Below, piece after piece: positions 1 to 7,633 of a stretch of DNA of 26,178 nucleotides (position 1 is its first letter; the number at the start of each line of letters is the position of its first letter). Made by a program: the position numbers and the translations under genes. The stretch covers positions 1 through 26,178 of the forward strand of contig PFJA01000016.1 in NCBI GenBank assembly GCA_002782905.1, written 5' to 3'. The notes under the pieces are model-generated. The model was not told the DNA's origin. It searched no databases and saw only the letters and a program-made list of their open reading frames with translations. The stretch comes from Lysobacterales bacterium CG_4_10_14_3_um_filter_64_11. GTDB taxonomy: Bacteria > Pseudomonadota > Gammaproteobacteria > Xanthomonadales > Xanthomonadaceae.

Positions 1-2
1 AT

Positions 3-986
3 GCCGGCAACACCCTGGTCGAGCGCATCAAGCCGCTGGTCAAGCGCACCTTGCGCCCGGAAGTGATGGGCGGCCTGGGCGGGTTCGGCGCGCTGTTCAA
101 TCTCGCGGGCCGTTACCGCGAACCGGTGCTGGTGTCCGGCACCGACGGCGTCGGCACCAAGCTCAAGCTGGCGCAAACCCTCGGCCGCCACGACCAGATC
201 GGCATCGACCTGGTCGGCATGTGCGTCAACGACGTGCTGGTGCAGGGCGCCGAGCCGCTGTTCTTTCTCGATTATTTTGCCACCGGCAAGCTCGATGTCG
301 AGACCGCGGCCAAGGTGGTTGGCGGCATTGCCCAGGGGTGCGAGCTCGCCGGCTGCGCACTGATCGGCGGCGAAACCGCCGAAATGCCCGACATGTACCC
401 GCCCGGCGAGTACGATCTGGCCGGCTTTTGCGTGGGTGCGGTGGAACACTCAGCGCTGCTCGACGGCAGTCGGGTACGCGCCGGCGATCGCATCATCGGC
501 ATCGCCTCCAGCGGCGCCCACGCCAATGGCTATTCGCTGATTCGGCGCATCCTCGAGCGCGCCGGCTCGCCGTGGCAGCAGGATGTGGGCGGCAGCACGC
601 TGGCCGATGCGCTGCTGGCGCCAACCACAATTTACGTCAAACCGATGCTGTCGTTGCTACGCGATTTTCCGCTGCACGCGATGGCGCACATCACCGGTGG
701 CGGCTTGCAGGAAAACATCATCCGCGTGGTGCCCGACGGCCTGGGCATCGCCATCGATGCCAGCGCCTGGCCACTGCCGCCGTTGTTCGACTGGCTGCAA
801 CGCGAAGGCGCGATCGTCGACAGTGAAATGTGGCGGACATTCAACTGCGGCATCGGCTTCACCGTGCTGGTGGCTGCCGAGGATGAATCCGCGATCGATC
901 AGGCACTGGATCGGCTCGGTTTGCGCCACTGGACGATTGGCGAGGTGGTGACCTGCAATGAATCCGGACGGGTGCGCATTGGCTGA
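3..986 (+). CDS. purM: Phosphoribosylformylglycinamidine cyclo-ligase (AIR synthase), 5'-truncated
   Basis: PurM closes the imidazole ring, turning FGAM plus ATP into aminoimidazole ribotide (AIR) in cytosolic de novo purine synthesis. The reading frame is open from the first complete codon at position 3, so the start lies outside the window; about 327 residues are visible and roughly 20 N-terminal ones are missing compared with E. coli PurM (345). Visible family signatures are RPEVMGGLGGFGAL, SGTDGVGTKLKLA (nucleotide and phosphate binding), MCVNDVLVQGAEPLFFLDY, GGETAEMPDMY, SSGAHANGYSL and HITGGGLQENI. They follow the E. coli order closely. The 3' end overlaps the purN start by 29 bp, so the two are translated from one mRNA. 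A TTG at 51 is in frame but lies inside the conserved domain and is not a start. Confidence 0.97.
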   Translation, partial: AGNTLVERIKPLVKRTLRPEVMGGLGGFGALFNLAGRYREPVLVSGTDGVGTKLKLAQTLGRHDQIGIDLVGMCVNDVLVQGAEPLFFLDYFATGKLDVETAAKVVGGIAQGCELAGCALIGGETAEMPDMYPPGEYDLAGFCVGAVEHSALLDGSRVRAGDRIIGIASSGAHANGYSLIRRILERAGSPWQQDVGGSTLADALLAPTTIYVKPMLSLLRDFPLHAMAHITGGGLQENIIRVVPDGLGIAIDASAWPLPPLFDWLQREGAIVDSEMWRTFNCGIGFTVLVAAEDESAIDQALDRLGLRHWTIGEVVTCNESGRVRIG

Positions 987-1683
987 TCTGCGCATCCAAC
1001 CAGGCGCGAGCGACGCAGCGCAGGCGCCACTGCCGATCGTGGTACTGGCCTCGGGCAACGGCAGTAATCTGCAAGCGCTGATTGATGCCAGCGCCAGTGC
1101 GGTACTGCCGATTCGCATTGTTGCGGTTTGTTCGGACAAGCCCGACTGCATGGCGGTGCAGCGTGCACGACAGGCCGGCATCGCCATCTGGGCGCAGCGC
1201 CCGCGCGCGTTTGCCAGCCGCGCGGCGTTCGACGACGCGTTGTTCGCGCATATCGACACCCTTCAGCCGGCGCTCATCGTCTGTGCCGGATATATGCGGA
1301 TCATTTCCGCGACTGCGGTGCAACGCCACGCTGGCCAGATGATCAACCTGCATCCCTCATTGCTGCCGCGTCACCCCGGCCTGCACACCCATGCCCGCGC
1401 GCTGGCCGCCGGCGACCAGGAACACGGTGCCTCGCTGCACCTGGTCACCGCCGAGCTCGATGCCGGGCCGATCATCGCCCAGGCGCGCGTCGCAGTGCAC
1501 GGGAACGACAGTGAGGAAGCCTTGTCGAACCGGGTGCGCGCACGCGAACACCCGCTGCTGGTCGGCGTGGTTGGCCTGTTGGCCAACCAGCGGCTGCGCA
1601 TCGATGGCAACGCCATCATGCTCGATGGTCAAGTGCTGAACTCACCCTTGCAACTGGACCGCCATGACCTGCTCCAGCGTTGA
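958..1683 (+). CDS. purN: Phosphoribosylglycinamide formyltransferase (GAR transformylase)
   Basis: PurN transfers a formyl group from 10-formyl-THF to GAR, the third step of purine synthesis, in the cytosol. The 241-residue product has the phosphate-binding stretch VLASGNGSNLQALID (29-43). The catalytic triad seen in this family is present: Asn130 and His132 in INLHPSLLP, and Asp168 in ELDAGPII. It is longer than E. coli PurN (212 aa), mainly through about 25 N-terminal residues before the first beta strand. The ATG at 958 lies inside purM, so translational coupling is likely. A later in-frame TTG at 979 is an alternative start that would remove seven residues. A purM-purN pair is the usual proteobacterial arrangement. 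Confidence 0.96.
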   Translation: MNPDGCALADLRIQPGASDAAQAPLPIVVLASGNGSNLQALIDASASAVLPIRIVAVCSDKPDCMAVQRARQAGIAIWAQRPRAFASRAAFDDALFAHIDTLQPALIVCAGYMRIISATAVQRHAGQMINLHPSLLPRHPGLHTHARALAAGDQEHGASLHLVTAELDAGPIIAQARVAVHGNDSEEALSNRVRAREHPLLVGVVGLLANQRLRIDGNAIMLDGQVLNSPLQLDRHDLLQR

Positions 1684-1696
1684 GATCAAGCACGCC

Positions 1697-2473
1697 ATGC
1701 GAGCCTGGCTGCGGCTGGCATTGCTGCTGCTTGCGCCGATGGCAGTTGCCGGCGAAGTGGCCCCGACCAATGCCGCGGCACCCCCGTCAGCTGAGGTGGC
1801 GGCGATACGCACGGGTTACGTCGCCGAGTACGAACTGCTGCGCGACGGCAAAAAGGAAGGCGCCGCCACGGTCAGCCTGCGTGCGCTCGGCGATGGCCGC
1901 TGGGAGCTGCGCAACCTGACCACGGGCACCAGCGGCATGGCCGCGTTGCTCGGCCTACGCATCGAAGAACACTCGCTTGTCAGTTGGCGCCATGGCCGAC
2001 CGCAAACCGAGGGTTACCGCTACGCGCAAAAAATGGCGTTCCGAAAGCGCACCCGCTCGGTTGTGGTAGACCGTGACGCCGGGCAGATCATCGGCCGCGA
2101 CAGCCGCGATGACAAGAATCGGATATTCGCGCTCCGCGATGGCATACTCGATCGCCAGTCGGTCAACCTCGCGCTGGCCGCTGATCTGGGGAACGGCGCT
2201 GCGGGCGCACTCGAATACGCTGTCGTTGGGCGGCATGCGATCAGCACCTGGCAATTCCAGATCGAACAACACGCAGCGATCGACACCCCGGCCGGCTGCT
2301 TCGATGCGACGGTGGCGAGCCGCACTCGCGACGACGATGGCCGCGTTACCCGCACCTGGTTTGCGCGCCTGCCCACGCCTGATGCCCGTGCCATGTTGCC
2401 GGTGCGGGTCGAGCAAACCGAACCCGGCAAGGACACCCTCGTGATGCAGTTGCGCAGTTATTCCGTCAACTGA
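1697..2473 (+). CDS. DUF3108 family exported protein
   Basis: This is a 258-residue protein of unknown function. The N-terminus MRAWLRLALLLLAPMAVAGE looks like a signal peptide, followed by an Ala/Pro-rich linker and a soluble domain. That domain has the pattern I associate with DUF3108: an early YVAEYELLRDGKKEGAATVSL strand segment, LLGLRIEEHS, and a C-terminal part containing TWFARLPTPDARAMLPVRVE. An in-frame ATG at 1664 overlaps purN and would add 11 residues before the signal peptide. The ATG at 1697, 13 nt after the purN stop, is preferred because it starts directly with the charged n-region. A DUF3108 gene after purMN is common in gammaproteobacteria. A periplasmic or outer-envelope location is inferred from the signal peptide alone. 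The gene converges on murA with a 6-bp gap and no visible terminator. Confidence 0.8.
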   Translation: MRAWLRLALLLLAPMAVAGEVAPTNAAAPPSAEVAAIRTGYVAEYELLRDGKKEGAATVSLRALGDGRWELRNLTTGTSGMAALLGLRIEEHSLVSWRHGRPQTEGYRYAQKMAFRKRTRSVVVDRDAGQIIGRDSRDDKNRIFALRDGILDRQSVNLALAADLGNGAAGALEYAVVGRHAISTWQFQIEQHAAIDTPAGCFDATVASRTRDDDGRVTRTWFARLPTPDARAMLPVRVEQTEPGKDTLVMQLRSYSVN

Positions 2474-2479
2474 ATCGCG

Positions 2480-3736
2480 TCAGGCAATGCGACGAATCCG
2501 CGCCCCCAGCCCGGACAGTTTTTCCTCGATGTTCTCGTAACCGCGATCGATGTGATAGACGCGATCCACCACCGTCTCGCCCTGCGCCACCAGACCCGCC
2601 AGCACCAGTCCGGCCGAGGCACGCAGATCGGTCGCCATGATCTGCGCGCCAGTCAAGGTTTGCACGCCACGGATGATCGCCGACTTGCCTTCGACCTGAA
2701 TATCGGCACCGAGGCGCACCAGTTCCTGGATGTGCATGAAGCGGTTTTCGAACACGGTTTCGGTGACCACGCCAACGCCATCGGCCACCGTGTTGAGGGC
2801 GGCAAACTGCGCCTGCATATCGGTGGGAAATGACGGGTACGGCGCGGTGCTGAAGCTCACCGCACGCGGCCGGTTGCCGCGCATGTCGATCTCGATGCTG
2901 TCGGCAGTGGTGTGGATGTGGCCACCGGCCTGTTCGAGTTTGTTCAGTACCGCATCCAGGGTATCGGCGCGGGTGCCACGCGCGCGCACCTTGCCGCGCG
3001 TGATCGCCCCGGCCACCAAAAACGTCCCGGTCTCGATCCGGTCGGGCAACACGTCATAGCGGCAGCCACCCAGGCGCTCGACGCCATGCACCACGATGGT
3101 AGTGCTGCCGGCACCCTCGATCTGCGCGCCCATGGCAATCAGGCAATCGGCAAGATCGACCACTTCCGGCTCCTGCGCAGCGTTTTCGATCACCGTGGTG
3201 CCCTGCGCCAGAGTCGCCGCCATCATGATGTTCTCGGTGCCAGTGACGGTAACCAGGTCCATCACGATGCGCGCGCCCTTGAGCCGGCCGGCGCGGGCGT
3301 GAATGTAGCCGTTTTCGACCCGAATCGTTGCCCCCAACGCCTGCAGGCCGCGAATATGCTGATCCACCGGCCGCGAACCGATCGCGCAACCACCGGGTAG
3401 CGACACCTCGGCTTGACCGTAACGCGCCAGCAGCGGCCCGAGCACCAGAATCGCCGCGCGCATGGTCTTGACCTGCTCGTACGACGCCAGAAAACGATTG
3501 ACGCCACGCGGATCGGCAATGATGCGCATGTGCTCGTTCAAGGTGAGTTGCACACCCATCTCGCCGAGCAGTGCCATCGCGGTAGTGACATCGTTCAGGT
3601 GTGGCACGTTGCCGATATCCATCGGCGCATCGGCCAGCAAGCTGGCCGCCAGAATGGGCAGCACCGCATTCTTGGCGCCGGAAATCATCACGTCGCCGTG
3701 CAGCGGGACGCCGCCCTGGATCACGATCTTGGCCAT
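2480..3736 (-). CDS. murA: UDP-N-acetylglucosamine 1-carboxyvinyltransferase
   Basis: MurA transfers enolpyruvyl from PEP to UDP-GlcNAc, the first committed step of peptidoglycan synthesis, in the cytosol. The 418-residue length matches E. coli MurA (419). The active-site cysteine is Cys117 in LPGGCAIGSRPVD, so the enzyme should be fosfomycin-sensitive (Cys rather than Asp). Lys22 in SGAKNAVLP and the FPTDMQAQFAAL motif are also present. The start is set by the ribosome binding site: GGAG lies 5 nt upstream of the ATG at 3736, whereas the GTG at 3742 would sit inside the Shine-Dalgarno sequence. It lies 78 bp downstream of ibaG on the same strand, as in E. coli, and is probably co-transcribed with it. 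Confidence 0.97.
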   Translation of the reverse strand: MAKIVIQGGVPLHGDVMISGAKNAVLPILAASLLADAPMDIGNVPHLNDVTTAMALLGEMGVQLTLNEHMRIIADPRGVNRFLASYEQVKTMRAAILVLGPLLARYGQAEVSLPGGCAIGSRPVDQHIRGLQALGATIRVENGYIHARAGRLKGARIVMDLVTVTGTENIMMAATLAQGTTVIENAAQEPEVVDLADCLIAMGAQIEGAGSTTIVVHGVERLGGCRYDVLPDRIETGTFLVAGAITRGKVRARGTRADTLDAVLNKLEQAGGHIHTTADSIEIDMRGNRPRAVSFSTAPYPSFPTDMQAQFAALNTVADGVGVVTETVFENRFMHIQELVRLGADIQVEGKSAIIRGVQTLTGAQIMATDLRASAGLVLAGLVAQGETVVDRVYHIDRGYENIEEKLSGLGARIRRIA

Positions 3737-3814
3737 GCTCACTCCGAAAAAAAGCCTGTGCTTGCGCCGGGTTGGCGGCGCTGTGGATCTGTGGCGGATC
3801 AGTCCCGCCGCTGG

Positions 3815-4048
3815 CTACGCCGTGCTTTCTTCAGGCGTGAGAGTTTTCAGGCTGAGCGCGTGAATCTCGCCGCCCAGCAACTCGCCCAAGGTGGCGTACA
3901 CCATGCGATGGCGTGCCAACGGCGGCTTTCCGGCGAACGCGCTGGACACCACGCGCGCCTCAAAATGCACGCCATCGACGCCCGTCACCTCGACACGCGC
4001 GCCGGGCAGGCCTTGCTCGATCAATTGGCGAATGCTTTCGGCGTTCAT
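3815..4048 (-). CDS. ibaG: BolA-family protein IbaG
   Basis: This is a small BolA-like protein of 77 residues. IbaG-type proteins partner with monothiol glutaredoxin in Fe-S cluster handling and are linked to acid and envelope stress. The BolA fold is recognisable: an amphipathic start (MNAESIRQLIEQ), a central GVDGVHFEARVVS strand-loop, the ARHRMVYATLG segment with the conserved His-Arg region, and the C-terminal IHALSLKTLTPEE strand. The frame is open to a further-upstream Met at 4084, but the ATG at 4048 gives the usual length. The upstream region overlaps the kdsD promoter area. A possible minus-strand -10 (TATCAT, 4060-4065) would give a very short leader. Its position directly upstream of murA matches the E. 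coli ibaG-murA pair. Confidence 0.9.
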   Translation of the reverse strand: MNAESIRQLIEQGLPGARVEVTGVDGVHFEARVVSSAFAGKPPLARHRMVYATLGELLGGEIHALSLKTLTPEESTA

Positions 4049-4059
4049 GAGCGGTACCG

Positions 4060-4085
4060 ATGATAGCGACACAGTGGGATACAAT
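4060..4085. promoter_or_regulatory. Candidate divergent -10 elements for ibaG (minus) and kdsD (plus)
   Basis: The 95-bp gap between ibaG and kdsD contains TACAAT at 4080-4085 on the plus strand, a good -10 for kdsD with a start site near 4092. It also contains TATCAT read on the minus strand at 4065-4060, a -10 for ibaG with a start only about 5 nt before its ATG. Neither has a convincing -35. If the plus-strand start site is right, the upstream in-frame ATG at 4060 cannot be the kdsD start. Confidence 0.35.
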
Positions 4086-4143
4086 CGAGCCGCAAAGCTT
4101 AAAGCAAACGGCCCCGCACCGATACCTGGAAGCCATCCGACCC

Positions 4144-5154
4144 ATGAATGCCCACGTCAAAGCCCGGCCCGCGCAGCAGGTCGAGGATGCCGCACTGGTG
4201 GCCAGCGGTGCCCGCGTGATCGCGATCGAGACGCAGGCGCTGCAAGCGTTGCAGTCGCGCATCGACCAGCCGTTCGCGATCGCCTGTCGCTTGCTGCTGG
4301 CCTGCCAGGGCCGGGTCATCTGCATTGGCATGGGCAAATCCGGGCACATTGCCCGCAAGATCGCCGCCACCCTTGCATCCACCGGCACCCCCGCGTATTT
4401 CGTCCACCCGGCCGAGGCCAGCCACGGCGATCTGGGCATGATTACCGATGCCGATGCCGTGCTGGTGCTTTCAAACTCCGGGGAAACCGAAGAAGTGCTG
4501 GCCATCCTGCCGATGCTCAAGCGTCAGGGCAACGTGATGGTGGCAATGACCGGGCGGCCGAAATCCACACTGGCGCGGCATGCCGCCGTCCATCTGGATG
4601 TCGGCGTGCCGCTGGAGGCCTGCCCACTGGGTCTGGCGCCGACGGCCAGCACCACCGCCGTGTTGGCCATGGGCGATGCGTTGGCAGTGGCCCTGCTCGA
4701 GGCTCGCGGCTTTACCAGCGACGACTTCGCGCGCTCGCATCCGGCGGGTTGTCTCGGCCGGCAATTGCTGCTGCACATCCGCGATGTCATGCATTGCGGC
4801 GACGAAATCCCGTGTGTGCTGTCGGGCGCCACCCTCAGCCACACCTTGGTCGAAATGAGCCACAAACGGCTTGGCCTGAGCGCGGTGGTCGACCACACCA
4901 ATCGTTTGCTCGGCGTGTTCACCGATGGCGACCTGCGCCGCGCACTGGACGACAGCGCGATCGATCTGCGCACCACCACCATCGACAGCCTGATGACCCG
5001 CGATGCCAAGACCATCGCACCCGAACGCCTCGCCAGCGAAGCTGCACACCTGATGGAGACCCACAAGATCAACGCCCTGGTGGTGACCGATGCCGAGCGC
5101 AAAGTCGTTGGCGCACTGAATATCCACGATCTGCTGCGCGCGCGCGTGGTCTGA
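4144..5154 (+). CDS. kdsD: D-arabinose 5-phosphate isomerase
   Basis: KdsD interconverts ribulose 5-phosphate and arabinose 5-phosphate, the first step towards Kdo for LPS. The 336-residue protein has an N-terminal SIS sugar-phosphate isomerase domain (about 45-185) with GMGKSGHIARK (63-72), SNSGETEEVL (110-119) and EACPLGLAPTAST (158-170). Two CBS domains follow (about 212-270 and 278-336), ending in NIHDLLRARVV. Length and domain order match E. coli KdsD (328). The ATG at 4144 has GGAAG 11 nt upstream. The frame is open to an ATG at 4060, but that would add 28 residues with no family match and lies in the promoter region. It heads the kdsD-kdsC-lptC-lptA-lptB block. Confidence 0.95.
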   Translation: MNAHVKARPAQQVEDAALVASGARVIAIETQALQALQSRIDQPFAIACRLLLACQGRVICIGMGKSGHIARKIAATLASTGTPAYFVHPAEASHGDLGMITDADAVLVLSNSGETEEVLAILPMLKRQGNVMVAMTGRPKSTLARHAAVHLDVGVPLEACPLGLAPTASTTAVLAMGDALAVALLEARGFTSDDFARSHPAGCLGRQLLLHIRDVMHCGDEIPCVLSGATLSHTLVEMSHKRLGLSAVVDHTNRLLGVFTDGDLRRALDDSAIDLRTTTIDSLMTRDAKTIAPERLASEAAHLMETHKINALVVTDAERKVVGALNIHDLLRARVV

Positions 5155-5181
5155 ACGGCAGCCACCCTGTCATTCCCGATC

Positions 5182-5736
5182 ATGCCTCCAATGAGCCCGC
5201 CCAATTTCCCCGAGGCCGTGCTGCAACGTGCGCGCGACGTGCGTCTGGTTGCGTTCGATGTCGATGGCACGCTGACCGATGGGCGCTTGTATTACGGGCA
5301 AACCGGGGCTGAAACAAAAGCCTTTCATGTTCACGATGGCCTTGGCTTGACGCTGCTGGCACAAGCAGGCATCGGTGTCGCCCTGATCACCGCCCGCAGC
5401 AGCGCGATCGTCACCGCGCGTGCGGCCGAACTGGGTATCAGCATGGTTTTTCAGGGTGTCCAGGACAAGGCCGCCTGTCTTGCCGAGCTGTGCCGCGCAC
5501 GCGGTCTGCAAACCACGCAAGCGGCATTCATGGGCGACGACCTGCCTGATCTTGGCGCACTGTGCCTGAGCGGCTTCGCGGCGGGTCCGGCCAATGCCCA
5601 CGCGCTGCTGTGCCCTTACCTGCACTGGCGGGCCGAACGCGCGGGCGGCGCGGGTGCCGCACGCGAACTGTGCGACCTGATCCTGCACGCGCAAGGGCAG
5701 ATCGAGCGCATCGTGGCGCGATTTGCACCACCATGA
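5182..5736 (+). CDS. kdsC: 3-deoxy-D-manno-octulosonate 8-phosphate phosphatase
   Basis: KdsC removes the phosphate from Kdo 8-phosphate, giving free Kdo for LPS inner-core synthesis. It is a 184-residue capless HAD phosphatase. Motif I is AFDVDGTLTDG (Asp26 nucleophile, Asp28 acid/base), motif II is ITARSS (Thr70), motif III is the lysine of DKAACL (Lys96), and motif IV is MGDDLPDL (Asp119/Asp120). Length matches E. coli KdsC (188). There are two ATGs, at 5182 and 5191; neither has a clear Shine-Dalgarno, so the exact start is uncertain by three codons. It begins 27 nt after kdsD, and its stop overlaps the lptC start as ATGA. Confidence 0.95.
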   Translation: MPPMSPPNFPEAVLQRARDVRLVAFDVDGTLTDGRLYYGQTGAETKAFHVHDGLGLTLLAQAGIGVALITARSSAIVTARAAELGISMVFQGVQDKAACLAELCRARGLQTTQAAFMGDDLPDLGALCLSGFAAGPANAHALLCPYLHWRAERAGGAGAARELCDLILHAQGQIERIVARFAPP

Positions 5737-6290
5737 TCCTGCGCAACCTGGCCACCGTGATGTTGCTGGTTGCGGCCATGCTGACCAGTTGGCTGGCCTG
5801 GCAACTGCGGCCGCGCCCGGCGCCGGATGTGCCCGGCCCGCCGCGCTCGGATTACTCGCTCGATCGCTATGAGCTGGTCGTGCTCGATGAGCGCGGCGAA
5901 GAATCGTTCACCGTGCGCGGCCCGATACTGAGCCGCGACCCCAACACCAGCGAGTGGTTTTTGAACCAGCCCCGCTTCAGCTTCCCCGCCGCCGCCGGCG
6001 AACCATGGCTGGCGCAGGCGCAAAGTGGCTGGGTCAGCGCCCATGCCGACGAAGTTCGCCTGCAACGCGAGGTGCAGATTCTCGGGCCAGTGCAGCCCAA
6101 TGGCGAGCGGGCACGGCTGGACACCGCGGCATTGGCGGTATTTCCCAAGCAGAATCTGGCGCGCTCCACAGATTCCGTGACCATCACCCGAGGCCGCTCT
6201 ATACTGCGGGGCCGGGGCATGGAAACCAACTTCCAGACCCATCAATTCACGCTGTTTGCCGAGGTGCGAGCCCATTATGAAATCCGCTGA
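5733..6290 (+). CDS. lptC: LPS export system protein LptC
   Basis: LptC is the bitopic inner-membrane protein that takes LPS from LptB2FG and hands it to LptA. The 185-residue product has one N-terminal membrane helix (about 5-24, LATVMLLVAAMLTSWLAW) followed by a periplasmic beta-jellyroll with YELVVLDERGEESFTVRG and a C-terminal half that includes MET-NFQTHQFTLFAEVRAHYE, typical of LptC ends. The ATG at 5733 overlaps the kdsC stop by 4 bp (ATGA), and the gene end overlaps lptA by 14 bp. LptC sequences diverge fast; the call rests on topology, size and position between kdsC and lptA. Confidence 0.92.
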   Translation: MILRNLATVMLLVAAMLTSWLAWQLRPRPAPDVPGPPRSDYSLDRYELVVLDERGEESFTVRGPILSRDPNTSEWFLNQPRFSFPAAAGEPWLAQAQSGWVSAHADEVRLQREVQILGPVQPNGERARLDTAALAVFPKQNLARSTDSVTITRGRSILRGRGMETNFQTHQFTLFAEVRAHYEIR

Positions 6291-6846
6291 GCACACCCTG
6301 AAACGACACCCGCCCAGCCAGCGCCTGCCGGCGTCGGCGTCGCTGGCGCTGGCATGCCTGCTGCTGGCGCTGAGCGGCGGCCAGGCGCTGGCGCGCAAAT
6401 CCGATCGCGACCTGCCGCTGAACATCGAGGCGGACAGCGTAACGGGTGTGCTCGATGCCGATGGCACCGCCACCATTACCGGCAATGTCCGCATCAGCCA
6501 GGGCTCGATGGATGTCCATGCCGATGTCGCCACCATCACCCGCGTCGCCGGCGACTTCGACAAGGTGGTGTTCGACGGCAAGCCAGCGCGGCTCAATCAG
6601 GTCAACGACGACGGCACGCCGATGCAGGCACAGGCGAACCGCATCGACTACAACGTCGCCAAGGACATCGTGGTGCTGACCGGTGCGGTGGTGGTGGTGC
6701 AGGAACGCGGCACCCTGACCGGCGAGCGGATTACCTATAACCTGGACAGCGGCGAACTCAGTGGCAGCAGCGGCGGCAAGGAAAGCGGCCGCATCCAGAT
6801 GAAGATCCTGCCGAAAAACAAACCCGCAAGCAAGGAAGGTGGCTGA
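6277..6846 (+). CDS. lptA: LPS transport periplasmic protein LptA
   Basis: LptA forms the periplasmic bridge carrying LPS from LptC to LptD. The 189-residue precursor starts with a long signal peptide: a charged n-region, a hydrophobic core ASLALACLLLALSGG, and likely cleavage after ALA near residue 37. The OstA/LptA domain follows, with LPLNIEADSVTGVLDADG, ITGNVRISQGSMDVHAD, ANRIDYNVAKDIVVLTG and a C-terminal GERITYNLDSGELSG repeat. The tail is Lys/Gly-rich. The start at ATG 6277 lies inside lptC, with GAGG about 12 nt upstream. Its stop overlaps the lptB start (TGATG). Confidence 0.95.
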   Translation: MKSAEHTLKRHPPSQRLPASASLALACLLLALSGGQALARKSDRDLPLNIEADSVTGVLDADGTATITGNVRISQGSMDVHADVATITRVAGDFDKVVFDGKPARLNQVNDDGTPMQAQANRIDYNVAKDIVVLTGAVVVVQERGTLTGERITYNLDSGELSGSSGGKESGRIQMKILPKNKPASKEGG

Positions 6847-7565
6847 TGCTGGTCGCGCAGGGACTGCGCAAGCGCTACCGCTCGCGCGAAGTGGTACACG
6901 ACTTCGGCCTCAGCCTGGATGCCGGTGAAATCGTCGGTTTGCTGGGCCCCAACGGCGCCGGCAAGACCACCTGTTTCTACATGATCGTTGGCCTGGTGCG
7001 CGCCGATGGCGGCGAGATCGTGCTCGATGGCCGCGACATCACCGCCTTGCCGATGCACTTGCGGGCACGCTTGGGCCTTGGCTACCTGCCGCAGGAACCC
7101 TCAGTGTTCCGCAAGCTCAGCGTTGCCGACAACGTGCGCGCGGTGCTGGAACTGCGCAAGGACCTCGATGCCGTCGGCCGTGAACGCGAACTGGCCGACC
7201 TGCTCGATGAATTGCAGGTGTCGCATGTCGCCGATCAGATGGGCGCCAGCCTGTCGGGTGGCGAGCGCCGGCGGGTGGAGATCGCACGCGCGCTGGCCGC
7301 CAGGCCACGGCTGATCCTGCTCGATGAACCGTTTGCCGGCGTCGATCCGATTTCGGTCGGTGAAATCCAGCGCATCATCCGCCACCTCAAGGCGCGCGGC
7401 GTCGGCGTGTTGATTACCGATCACAACGTGCGCGAAACCCTCGGCATCTGCGATCGCGCCTATATCCTCAATGCCGGTGGCGTGTTGACCCAGGGCACCC
7501 CGGAAGCGGTGCTGGCCAACGCCGATGTGCGCCGCGTGTATCTGGGCGACAGCTTCCGCCTGTAG
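6846..7565 (+). CDS. lptB: LPS export ABC transporter ATP-binding protein LptB
   Basis: LptB is the cytosolic ATPase that drives extraction of LPS from the inner membrane as part of LptB2FGC. The 239-residue length is close to E. coli LptB (241). The ABC motifs are complete: Walker A GPNGAGKTT (34-42), Q-loop Gln83 in YLPQEPSVFRKLSV, signature LSGGERRR (136-143), Walker B LILLDEP (156-162) and H-loop His193. The FAGVDPISV segment is typical of this subfamily. A GGAAGG sequence precedes the ATG. The LptF and LptG partner genes are not in this window, as is normal. Confidence 0.97.
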   Translation: MLVAQGLRKRYRSREVVHDFGLSLDAGEIVGLLGPNGAGKTTCFYMIVGLVRADGGEIVLDGRDITALPMHLRARLGLGYLPQEPSVFRKLSVADNVRAVLELRKDLDAVGRERELADLLDELQVSHVADQMGASLSGGERRRVEIARALAARPRLILLDEPFAGVDPISVGEIQRIIRHLKARGVGVLITDHNVRETLGICDRAYILNAGGVLTQGTPEAVLANADVRRVYLGDSFRL

Positions 7566-7633
7566 GCCGATGATTGGCGAAAAAGTGACGCAATGCTGCT
7601 GTGATCCACAGCGCCAACCTGTACGATTGACGC

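Noticed and set aside
7598..7612. CRP/Clp operator before rpoN
   Set aside because: GCTGTG-ATC-CACAGC is symmetric but does not match TGTGA-N6-TCACA spacing.
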